Below, piece after piece: positions 1-6,861 of a stretch of 20,703 nt of DNA (positions are counted from its first letter, which is position 1; each line of letters begins with the position of its first letter). The stretch spans positions 1 through 20,703 of IMG/VR virus record IMGVR_UViG_3300033553_000181; one strand, given 5' to 3'. Made by a program: the position numbers and the translations under genes. The notes under the pieces were generated by a model that was not told where the DNA came from, made no database searches, and saw only the letters and a program-made list of their open reading frames with translations. The DNA is from a virus.

Positions 1-59
1 ACGGAAGTGGCTAACAGCAAAATGGCGATAATCAGATTAAAGATCTTATTTTTCTGCAT
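1..59 (-). CDS. Partial gene: N-terminal signal peptide or membrane anchor, function unknown
   Basis: Only the first 19 codons are in the window; the gene continues past position 1. The ATG at 59-57 is preceded by GGGAG five bases upstream, a good ribosome binding site, and begins 13 bases after the stop of the collagen-like gene. The peptide reads MQKNKIFNLIIAILLLATS: a positive N-terminus (two lysines), a hydrophobic run of about 12 residues, then a small-residue end. That is the form of a Sec signal peptide, a lipoprotein signal or a single transmembrane helix. Spanin, holin or a small membrane virion protein are possible from its place after the ejection genes, but the sequence does not decide. 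The start is well supported; the function is not. Confidence 0.6.
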   Translation of the reverse strand, partial: MQKNKIFNLIIAILLLATS

Positions 60-72
60 TTTCACTCCCGGA

Positions 73-387
73 TTAACGAAAAACTTTATAGTGCCAGCTG
101 CCGGCAATCGTAAAAACTGCCAAGTCAACCGTGAGCGTAGCATCATCAACGGCCATGACCCGGCTGGGCCTGATCCGCTGGCCGCTGTCGTCCCACACTG
201 CAACATCAACAAAACGCTCAGTCAGGCTATGGTTAATGGTGAGGATCCCGGCCACCAGGTCAGCGGCCACAAAAGGAGTGGCGATGCCGTTGGTAGCATC
301 AGCACCTGCCGGACCGGCCGGACCAATGGGGCCTTGCGGGCCGGCAGGGCCTGTTTCCCCTTTAGGACCGGGAACGGATGCTTCCAC
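73..387 (-). CDS. Collagen-like phage fibre protein
   Basis: The 104-residue product has two parts. Residues 7-30 are eight G-X-Y triplets rich in proline and alanine, the pattern of a collagen-like triple helix. Residues about 45-104 form a beta-rich domain (INHSLTERFVDVAVWDDSGQ, then IRPSRV, then a TLTVDL strand and a final GSWHYKV strand) resembling a small C-terminal domain common on phage fibres and spikes. The start is GTG at 387-385; its G overlaps the TAG stop of the gene before, and GAGGAAG lies just upstream, so translational coupling is likely. Collagen stalks in phages usually make trimeric fibres on tail or capsid; which one applies here is inferred. It lies at the distal end of the visible structural operon, where fibre or appendage genes are common. 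Confidence 0.72.
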   Translation of the reverse strand: MEASVPGPKGETGPAGPQGPIGPAGPAGADATNGIATPFVAADLVAGILTINHSLTERFVDVAVWDDSGQRIRPSRVMAVDDATLTVDLAVFTIAGSWHYKVFR

Positions 388-740
388 TACACTTCCTCAA
401 CATTAAAGGGTATAATCTCCCCCTTCGCATTGCGCTCGATATGGCAGCGGTAGGTCTTCTTCGGTTTCGGCTTGTGCATCTCCTGCATCATATCCAGTAT
501 TGCGCCCTGAGTGGCGATAATACCGGCGGTGTTGGCTTCGCTCGCTTTGGCGACGGTGAGCAGGGCGGCAATGGTTTGTTCGGAAATGGCTTCTTCGACC
601 GGCTCTTTTGTTTCCGCTTTCACTTCCGGCTTAACATGCTTGCGTCGGGGAAAATAAGGTTTGCCGGCGGAGGTCTTGAGGGGCTTGCCGGACTGGCGCC
701 TGGCACTGATCAGTTCGTCATCGGAAAAGACTCGGCTCAT
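387..740 (-). CDS. Small charged helical phage protein, function unknown
   Basis: The chosen start is the ATG at 740-738, giving 117 residues. It overlaps the TAA stop of the giant gene upstream (TAATG) and has GGGAGG six bases before it; a longer version from 758 has no reason to be preferred. Residues 1-45 are basic and probably disordered (RRQSGKPLKTSAGKPYFPRR). Residues about 50-90 look like one long helix (EEAISEQTIAALLTVAKASE onward), possibly a coiled coil. The C-terminus (YRCHIERNAKGEIIPFNVEE) looks like a small beta hairpin. The N-terminal VFSDDEL resembles the YLSDEDV motif at the start of the giant upstream protein. I do not recognise a family. The position suggests a minor virion or fibre-associated protein. 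Confidence 0.65.
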   Translation of the reverse strand: MSRVFSDDELISARRQSGKPLKTSAGKPYFPRRKHVKPEVKAETKEPVEEAISEQTIAALLTVAKASEANTAGIIATQGAILDMMQEMHKPKPKKTYRCHIERNAKGEIIPFNVEEV

Positions 741-3700
741 TACTTGCCTCCCATACACGTTCTCAATTTCTGGTAAATATCAAGGTCGGCGTCTATACGG
801 GCCAGTTCCTTATGCGCATCAACGAGCACACCCTCAACAGGAACACCTCTCGTGTCAAACCCGTCAATCTTGATCTCCACCCCGGCCAGCTGCTCCTTGG
901 TGAAGGTCTGAAGCTGTGTAGATTCTACATTATTTTCAGGAGTTGCAACAGGTTTATCAGACTCTACTTTAAGTTTTTTTAAGGTATCAACCTCACCATC
1001 CACCGCAACAACCGGGGCCTCACTAGCCGCCCCGGTATTCTCTAATTGCGCGGCGCTGTCATTGCCGGGGGAAGCAACGTCAGCCGCCTGATTGTCCTGC
1101 TGTGCCGTCTTACCTCCTTCTGGTTGAGGTTGATCTGCTTCATTGGTGGCCTCTGGGTTGGCTTGCGCAAGGTCTGGGTAGTCTGCCAGGACACTATCAG
1201 GAACGGCCTTACCCTCGGCAATGGCATGTTTCACCTGTTCTTGATGGAGATCCCTTGAATATTGGTTTCTCTGCTCCTGATACCATGCCCACGAAAAAGG
1301 CTCATTTTTTCCTATATGATAAAACGCGCTCTCATACTGGTTGTAGGTTCCCTTTCTGTTGGATAGTTTTTCAGAGATAGAGCCTTTCCCGGCAATACTC
1401 TTAGAGGAGGCAATGAGTTTCCCGTCTTTTCCGTAAGCCTCATAGATATAACTTCCACTGCCGATATCCCTCTGAACGGTCACATAAGAGATCCAGTCAT
1501 TATCTTGATAGCTCGCCATCTCTTCAAGGTGTTCATTCAGCCCATCTACAAACTCACTTTTTGTTTGTTCCCACATCTTCTTTCTTGTGGGCTCGGCCGG
1601 GGTGTCTTGCCCTGGATCGGTGGCACTATCCGTGGTGGTTTTGGTATTCTCGACAACAAGGGTATTTCCTTCTCCTTGGGTGAAGGCATAAGCAGGCTTA
1701 CCATCCTTGTCGGTGCCGAAAACCTCAGACTGACGCATTGACGCCCCGTGTTCTTCGCTCGCGTACAACTTCAACGCTCTGGCTACCCTGTGGGCGTCTT
1801 CCTTGGTGCCGTCATGGGGGGCGGATATCTTTATTGCCTCGCCGTCTCCATTCAACGGTCTTGCGTTCATCAGGACCATATTAGGACCGGAAGCCACCTC
1901 CTTGCCGGTTTTTATGCCGGGCCTGACCACCTCAAGGTTGCTTTCCGATTCCGCAATGGAATCAGCAAGGCTCGGTTCTTTTGGAGCTCCGGAAATGTCA
2001 CCGGAAATGTCACCCGCAACAGCTTGATCTTGTTGCTGATCGGCCACATCTGCCGTTTTATTTGTCACGCTATTTGTCACGCTATTGTCGCCGGCCAGAT
2101 ACTTCTCCCGAATAAAGAAACCGCCATCCTTTTTGAAGGTGTACTTGTCAATAGCCTGGGCCTCTTCCTTGGTGAGATCGGTGCGGACAATGCCCTTGAT
2201 GATCTTACCCTTGCCGCCCTTGGTGACGTGCTCGACCAGATCCAGAGTTTGTGTCTCACTATTGGCCGTTTCGTTAACGTCAACGGGCTTTGTCGTTAAT
2301 TCTTGAGACTCAACAGCCTGACCGACGACTGCCCCTTTCTTCGGTGCCGACGACTTGACCCACTCCCTGAACTTGTCCACCGGCATCTTGACCACGGACT
2401 TGCCGCCATCCCAGCCTGATTCATAGTTGGAGTTATAAACCTCCATAGCCTCGGCCTCGCTGGTGACACCCAGCACAACCTTATGCTCATCGAATTTGCC
2501 GTCCTTGTTATGCTGATTGACGATATAGGCATCCTGGGACCCGCCTTGATACCCGGGAGCCATCACCACGTCTACATGGTCCTTGTCGTAGCCTACCGAC
2601 CCTTTCACATAGCCATAGTCCGCTTTCATCTCGATAGACCAGGCCTTGCCGTCCTTATCGGTACCGCTACGGGTTGTCCCGGCTGGATTCTCGACGGTGA
2701 TATTCAGGCCATCAAGAGAGACATGGGCCTTCTTATAGTTACCGGCCTCCGCCATGGCCTCAGACGGTGCGGCATTAACCTCCTGGCCGTGCGCCACTGA
2801 ATCAGGATTGGCGATGATCGCGTGATTGGTTGGCTCACTCGCCTCAACTGCCTCTGCCGGCCGATATATCCCTGCTTGTGCCGGAATAACATTACTGCCC
2901 GCCCATAGGGTTCTGCCGGACGCATCAACTCTGCCCTTCACGTCCTGAATGTCTGCGTCTTTCCTAGTGGCGATAAAGCCGCTGTTGGTTGCCGGGTCCG
3001 GGGTTACGTTGTAGCCTGCCAGATCGATGTTGTTGTCTGCGGCGTGTTTCTTGAGGATTGATTCGGATAGGAAGCCTTGGCCGTCAGGTTGGGCTATGAT
3101 CGAGGGGGCTGGCTTGCCATCGGGAATTCTGTCCACGGTGGTTGCTGGACTGGTATCTTCTCCAGGACTCGCCCCCATCTCTTTTTGTGGATCTCCTCCC
3201 AATCTTGCCGGGTCAACGCCATTGATTCCTCCGGACTGGTCGGCCACAACTGCGGGTTGTCCGGGTTGTTCATTCTGCGTTCCTTGATCCTGTGGACCCA
3301 TTACCTGCTGTGAAGGGAGAGCACCGATGCCGCCCATGGCCAGGGCCTTACTAATTACACCGGTCGGTGCTGGTGGCTGTATGACTGGTGCGGCCGGTGG
3401 TGCTGGTGCGGCCGGTGGTGGCTGAGACGGGGTATCGTTTGCCGGGGTGGCAATGCCGTTTGCGGCCGGGTTGGTGTTCTCGGGGATGGTTGGTTCTGCC
3501 GCAGGATCTTCGACAACAGTGCTTGAAGCGGATGGCAGCATATTGGCGGCCCCACCCATAAAGCCACCCACCACAAGACCTTGTGCGGCTGACTCCGGCA
3601 CGCCTTCCATGAGAGGCTTACCAAGGGCCGCATTCTGGAACATCGTTTCCTGGATGGACTGCGGCAGCTCTTCAAATGCGCCCTCACTGATACCGCCGCC

Positions 3701-4459
3701 GATGATCCGTTTCGCAATCTCGGCAACACCAACTTTCTCGCCTGCAGGATTGAGTGTGCCCATGGCCAGCATGGTATCAGGATCGGCAAAGCCCAGCTTC
3801 TGCGCCAATCGTCCACCAGCCAGGCCAAAGGCGGACGTGCCGATACCGGCGAGCCCTGAATACATGGCGCCCTTGGCCGTCAGTTCCTTATCGGGCATCT
3901 GCTGCCGTATGTCTTCAGCCATACTGCCGGCACCAATAACGCCTTCTCCGGTTGCGCCGGCAATGGTTCCCAAAGTGGCAGGCGCGAACCGGGTAGCAAG
4001 TTTTGGCGCAAGTTTTGTGATGCCATTCCTTGCTACGGCGCCTACTCCGCCACCGGCCAGCATCAGCGGTACCGTTTCAACTATTGCATGGCCGATGGTG
4101 CTTGGGTTCTTCACCATCGCGCCGACCGTCCCAACGAATCCTTCTGCGCTCCCTACTTTTGCATTCGCCTCTTTCTGCGGGTCTGAGTACAGGTCGGAAA
4201 GGGTATTCTGCGTAAGGGTGGGGTCGTAGCCGAGCTTATCCATTCCCCTGCCAACAAGACCGCCAGTAGCCAGGTTGCCGAGACCTACGGCAGCGGAGCC
4301 AAGGCCGACAACACCTTTTGCCGCCGTGACGCCGATATCGGCAGCGGTACCGAGGACGGTTCTTCCAGGCTTGGTGCCATAAACCTCTTCATCAGACAGA
4401 TATCCGCTCTTCTCTTTAGGAGGTCCATAGACATCTTCGTCTGAAAGGTAGTCGCTCAT
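740..4459 (-). CDS. Giant polyvalent-type virion/ejection protein with inorganic-pyrophosphatase-like domain
   Basis: The product has 1239 residues in several blocks. Residues 4-12 and 20-28 carry a duplicated motif (YLSDEDVYG, YLSDEEVYG). Residues about 33-310 are rich in Gly/Ala hydrophobic segments, like the membrane-active N-termini of phage ejection proteins, with a conserved-looking stretch near 250-300 (EGAFEELPQSIQE). A Pro/Ala-rich linker follows (about 330-400). Residues about 575-702 match the InPase domain of polyvalent proteins: YGYVKG at 615-620, DKDHVD at 625-630, FDEHKVVLG at 656-664 and a FREWV end. The three Asp of the DxDxxD signature are kept. A segment near DKYTFKKDGGFFIREKYL is also typical of such proteins. 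The C-terminal about 45 residues (VDAHKELARIDADL, ending CMGGK) look like a conserved tail. Polyvalent proteins are thought to be delivered with phage DNA to counter host defences; that role here is inferred. A sigma70-like promoter lies just upstream. Confidence 0.85.
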   Translation of the reverse strand: MSDYLSDEDVYGPPKEKSGYLSDEEVYGTKPGRTVLGTAADIGVTAAKGVVGLGSAAVGLGNLATGGLVGRGMDKLGYDPTLTQNTLSDLYSDPQKEANAKVGSAEGFVGTVGAMVKNPSTIGHAIVETVPLMLAGGGVGAVARNGITKLAPKLATRFAPATLGTIAGATGEGVIGAGSMAEDIRQQMPDKELTAKGAMYSGLAGIGTSAFGLAGGRLAQKLGFADPDTMLAMGTLNPAGEKVGVAEIAKRIIGGGISEGAFEELPQSIQETMFQNAALGKPLMEGVPESAAQGLVVGGFMGGAANMLPSASSTVVEDPAAEPTIPENTNPAANGIATPANDTPSQPPPAAPAPPAAPVIQPPAPTGVISKALAMGGIGALPSQQVMGPQDQGTQNEQPGQPAVVADQSGGINGVDPARLGGDPQKEMGASPGEDTSPATTVDRIPDGKPAPSIIAQPDGQGFLSESILKKHAADNNIDLAGYNVTPDPATNSGFIATRKDADIQDVKGRVDASGRTLWAGSNVIPAQAGIYRPAEAVEASEPTNHAIIANPDSVAHGQEVNAAPSEAMAEAGNYKKAHVSLDGLNITVENPAGTTRSGTDKDGKAWSIEMKADYGYVKGSVGYDKDHVDVVMAPGYQGGSQDAYIVNQHNKDGKFDEHKVVLGVTSEAEAMEVYNSNYESGWDGGKSVVKMPVDKFREWVKSSAPKKGAVVGQAVESQELTTKPVDVNETANSETQTLDLVEHVTKGGKGKIIKGIVRTDLTKEEAQAIDKYTFKKDGGFFIREKYLAGDNSVTNSVTNKTADVADQQQDQAVAGDISGDISGAPKEPSLADSIAESESNLEVVRPGIKTGKEVASGPNMVLMNARPLNGDGEAIKISAPHDGTKEDAHRVARALKLYASEEHGASMRQSEVFGTDKDGKPAYAFTQGEGNTLVVENTKTTTDSATDPGQDTPAEPTRKKMWEQTKSEFVDGLNEHLEEMASYQDNDWISYVTVQRDIGSGSYIYEAYGKDGKLIASSKSIAGKGSISEKLSNRKGTYNQYESAFYHIGKNEPFSWAWYQEQRNQYSRDLHQEQVKHAIAEGKAVPDSVLADYPDLAQANPEATNEADQPQPEGGKTAQQDNQAADVASPGNDSAAQLENTGAASEAPVVAVDGEVDTLKKLKVESDKPVATPENNVESTQLQTFTKEQLAGVEIKIDGFDTRGVPVEGVLVDAHKELARIDADLDIYQKLRTCMGGK
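1989..2089 (-). repeat. Short in-frame tandem repeats in the linker of the giant protein
   Basis: Two separate 12-bp perfect duplications lie close together. Positions 1989-2000 and 2001-2012 repeat CCGGAAATGTCA (plus strand) and encode GDISGDISG. Positions 2059-2070 and 2071-2082 repeat TATTTGTCACGC, with a shortened third copy to 2089, and encode a TNSVTNSVTN run. Both lengths are multiples of three, so the frame is kept. They lie in a region rich in Asp, Gln and Ser that is probably disordered. Replication slippage is the simplest origin. Confidence 0.8.
2867..2890 (-). repeat. Decayed VIPAQAGI-type palindromic element inside a coding region
   Basis: On the minus strand the bases ATTCCGGC-ACAA-GCAGGGAT (2887-2868) form an imperfect palindrome; six of eight arm positions pair. 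In the reading frame they encode VIPAQAGI, residues 524-531 of the giant protein. This peptide is the usual translation of a short dispersed palindromic repeat found across many proteobacterial genomes (the dRS3/REP-like ATTCC...GGAAT class). The surrounding protein is low-complexity linker. The match is short, so origin from a host repeat is an inference. Confidence 0.5.
3385..3420 (-). repeat. 18-bp perfect tandem repeat coding a Pro/Ala linker
   Basis: Positions 3385-3402 and 3403-3420 are identical 18-base units (CTGGTGCGGCCGGTGGTG on the plus strand). On the coding strand they produce the Pro/Ala-rich stretch PPAAPAPPAAP near residues 347-358 of the giant protein. The unit keeps the reading frame and sits between the membrane-active N-terminal part and the central domains. 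Confidence 0.8.
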
Positions 4460-4514
4460 TTATGCACCATGTTTGCAGCTTTTAGAGGAATAAGGCTATC
4501 GTTTTTGATTTTTT

Positions 4515-4543
4515 ATTATGCCACGAAAAGCACAAAATAACAA
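4515..4543 (-). promoter_or_regulatory. Sigma70-like promoter driving the giant late gene
   Basis: On the minus strand TTGTTA (4543-4538) and CATAAT (4520-4515) are separated by exactly 17 bases. The -10 box matches five of six consensus positions and is preceded by TGG, an extended -10 form; the -35 matches four of six. Transcription would start near 4508, about 50 bases before the ATG at 4459. It lies in an AT-rich 124-base gap (4460-4583), the only gap in the left 15 kb of the window. That fits separate control of the genes from 4459 leftwards. Confidence 0.6.
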
Positions 4544-4583
4544 ATATTTACACTCGCTCCTTAAAGTTATTTCTTAAGGATAA

Positions 4584-5879
4584 TTAAGCCGGTTTCCATC
4601 CCTTTCCGTCCCATATAATCGGAACGCCGCTCGCGCTGACTGCTTTATGACCAACTGGCAAACCCTTTGTCTCTTTAGGGGGAGGGGTTAAAGCCTGTGA
4701 CCCCTTCTGTACCTGGATCTCTTCATAGGTCTCCGGGTCAACAAGGATTGTCTCGGAACCCATGCCGTCAGCGGTTGCCCTGGTCATGGTAATGGGTCGC
4801 TGCTTCTTGTCGGTCTTGCCCTGCCTTAATCTGATCTCGTCGGCTATGGCCTGTTTGTTTTCGGCTGGCACATTAGGATCGTTGTATTGGGCAAAGAGGT
4901 TGTTGAGAGCCTGGGTCTGGTCGAGTCCTAACTGTTTGCCCTGGTTGTCGAGGGTATGGCCTTCCCGAACTGGGCCATCGTTATCGTAGTTCAGATCCTG
5001 GCCCCGGCCTGTTAGTAAATCCCGGCGCAGGTTGCCGTCTGCCGTCAGGTCTTGACCCCTCACATCAATGTCTTGACCGCGCATGGCGATATTGTTTTTA
5101 TCGGCATCATTAAAGGCTTGCTGCTTTTGCAGATCAGCTTTCTGGCCCCAGCGGGAGGTTATCATTGACCCCATAGAGGACATATCCACGTCCATAATTT
5201 CCGGTCGGGCTATTTCCGGCCTTGCGATTGTTTGACGTTGACCTGATGGCTGGCCTAATGCTTGACGGCTGGGATTATTGGCTTCATATATGGCGCTCTT
5301 CGTGAAGCGGTCCCGCTCGTCGGCTGGCATCCCATCAAACTCGACATCCAGGTTGCCTATTCGGTTGCCTTGGTTACTGACTGGGTTTTTAATTAAATTA
5401 TTGCGTAACGGCAAATGTTCCGTGCCCGGTGTTACCGTAATGGACCCTTTACCACCATCGGCCTGCTGTAATGACACCTTGTTCGTATTGGTCACGTTAT
5501 CAGGTTGGCCTACGGTTTCTCTGGCGGCCGCACCCATTGGCGGCCTAGTTATCGGTTGAAAGGCTTTCGGCCTGGGGAAATTACCACCGGCGATATCCTG
5601 CTGCAACTGGCCGCCGAAGGCTTGTAGTCGTTTATTCTTCTCCGGGTAACCCTTTAAGGCGTCATTCTGGCGGGCATTGGCTTGTTGCAATCCTGTAACC
5701 GGAGCCATCATGCTTCGACCAAGGGCGCGACCACCGGCCCCGCCTGCATATTTGTCAGCCACATTGGCGGCAGTGCGAAGCCCGCCTTTGATGGCATCAA
5801 CATTGGCCTGTTGGGCCTTGGCCGTCGGGGTGCCGGGGGCGAACTGGTTGTACGGTTTTTTATCTTGTGGCCATGCCAT
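4584..5879 (-). CDS. Probable internal virion protein, low-complexity and repeat-containing
   Basis: The product has 431 residues. The ATG is preceded by AAGGAG seven bases upstream. The first 100 residues are Ala/Gly/Gln-rich, with a GGAGGRALGR stretch near 46-55. Residues 220-228 duplicate RPEI (ARPEIARPEI). Residues about 267-298 hold three RGQD copies (MRGQDIDVRGQDL, then GRGQDLN), a pattern frequent in phage internal virion proteins that form long helices. The C-terminus (IIWDGKGWKPA) looks like a compact strand motif. I recognise no enzyme. Its place between the helical 321-residue protein and the giant protein suggests a protein packaged in the capsid or tail and ejected with DNA. Confidence 0.7.
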   Translation of the reverse strand: MAWPQDKKPYNQFAPGTPTAKAQQANVDAIKGGLRTAANVADKYAGGAGGRALGRSMMAPVTGLQQANARQNDALKGYPEKNKRLQAFGGQLQQDIAGGNFPRPKAFQPITRPPMGAAARETVGQPDNVTNTNKVSLQQADGGKGSITVTPGTEHLPLRNNLIKNPVSNQGNRIGNLDVEFDGMPADERDRFTKSAIYEANNPSRQALGQPSGQRQTIARPEIARPEIMDVDMSSMGSMITSRWGQKADLQKQQAFNDADKNNIAMRGQDIDVRGQDLTADGNLRRDLLTGRGQDLNYDNDGPVREGHTLDNQGKQLGLDQTQALNNLFAQYNDPNVPAENKQAIADEIRLRQGKTDKKQRPITMTRATADGMGSETILVDPETYEEIQVQKGSQALTPPPKETKGLPVGHKAVSASGVPIIWDGKGWKPA

Positions 5880-5895
5880 AGTATTGCTCCTTTAA

Positions 5896-6861
5896 TTATG
5901 AAAATGAGTTCTGGCCGGTACTGACGATACTGTTTAAGGACGATAAGGCAGAAGCGGCAACTTTGGCATAGGCATCAGCCGCTGACGATGCTGCCAACAC
6001 ATTGCCGTCAATCTTGCGCTGGATAGCATTAAGCCAGGTCTGTTCGTGCTGAACACTGGCGCTCATCCGGTTATCCTGGGAGCCTAACACTAATTGATCT
6101 CTGGTTAATCTGGCCCGATACAAATCAGAAGTGGCGGCCATCATCTTCGCCTTGGCATCGGTATTAATCCCGGCCAGACGACTAGCGGCATCAGGGGCGG
6201 TCATCAGGGAACGGATATAATCGCTGGCGCTGCTCATGGCTTTGAAGCGGCAATCAATGGCGTTGGTAATGGCAAACTTGATTGACTCAATAACTATCTC
6301 CGCCTGCTTGGTGGCGATGGTGGTAGAGGCTTCCCCGATCTTAGAGGCCTGTTCATAACGGGCTTGGTTGAGGTCGTGGACCATCGGCCCTTGCGGGAGG
6401 GAAAAACCACGGGCGGAGTAACTGCTGGTGATGGACGCAGCCACTCTCGTTCCGTCCTTAATAATTCTACTTCGCGCCCGCTGCCAAATTTGTTCTTCAA
6501 CCGCTGCCGGTATCCCGGTGCCGCCGTTGGTGATGGTGTTTATCAGCCAGCTTTGGGCCTCGTCAAAGGCGTCCGAGGTCAACGGGTAATAGGTAGTAAA
6601 ATAGCCAGCCAACTGCCCCGATAACAGGCCGATCAGGTTACTCAGCTGGGCGTCATAGGTCAGTAGCGAATTTTCAACAGCGGGAACGTCCGGTTCAACA
6701 GCAGTTAATTCATGGGTCGGCACATAGTAATTAGTGCCCATGCTGCGCCCTTCACTGAGGTCCAACACCCGATCAGCTGCCGTATCAACATTAGCCGTGG
6801 CATTATTGGCCGTGGCCAAGGTGTTTTCAATAATCTGATTGATAAACTCTTTCGGTGTCAT
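5896..6861 (-). CDS. Helical podovirus tail or ejection protein, function unknown
   Basis: The 321-residue product is almost all alpha-helical by composition. It contains IWQRARSRIIKDGTRVA and RGFSLPQGPMVHDLNQAR near residues 125-170. This resembles a pattern (W-RAR-R, then GF-LP-G) that I associate with a family of podovirus structural proteins, placed next to tail genes and often called hypothetical or tail protein. The second half has long Ala/Ser-rich helices ending SALSSLNSIVSTGQNSFS. The ATG at 6861 overlaps the stop of the preceding tail gene (ATGA), with GAGGA nearby, so the two are probably translated together. A role in ejection or the tail tube is inferred from position; the family assignment is from memory. 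Confidence 0.68.
   Translation of the reverse strand: MTPKEFINQIIENTLATANNATANVDTAADRVLDLSEGRSMGTNYYVPTHELTAVEPDVPAVENSLLTYDAQLSNLIGLLSGQLAGYFTTYYPLTSDAFDEAQSWLINTITNGGTGIPAAVEEQIWQRARSRIIKDGTRVAASITSSYSARGFSLPQGPMVHDLNQARYEQASKIGEASTTIATKQAEIVIESIKFAITNAIDCRFKAMSSASDYIRSLMTAPDAASRLAGINTDAKAKMMAATSDLYRARLTRDQLVLGSQDNRMSASVQHEQTWLNAIQRKIDGNVLAASSAADAYAKVAASALSSLNSIVSTGQNSFS

Noticed and set aside
3447-4229. Long plus-strand open reading frame (260 codons) and many others opposite the minus-strand genes
   Set aside because: They lie fully opposite well-supported genes, have low-complexity Ser/Pro/Ala content, and lack credible ribosome binding sites. They follow from the codon bias of the real genes.
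4460-4474. Possible four-codon leader peptide (MVHK) whose TGA overlaps the ATG of the giant gene
   Set aside because: It has no ribosome binding site of its own and is too short to separate from chance; the overlap may simply reflect local sequence.
4561-4586. TCCTTAA/TTAAGGA inverted repeat after the 431-residue protein gene as a terminator
   Set aside because: The stem is short and AT-rich, and no T-run follows on the coding strand, so it is too weak to call.
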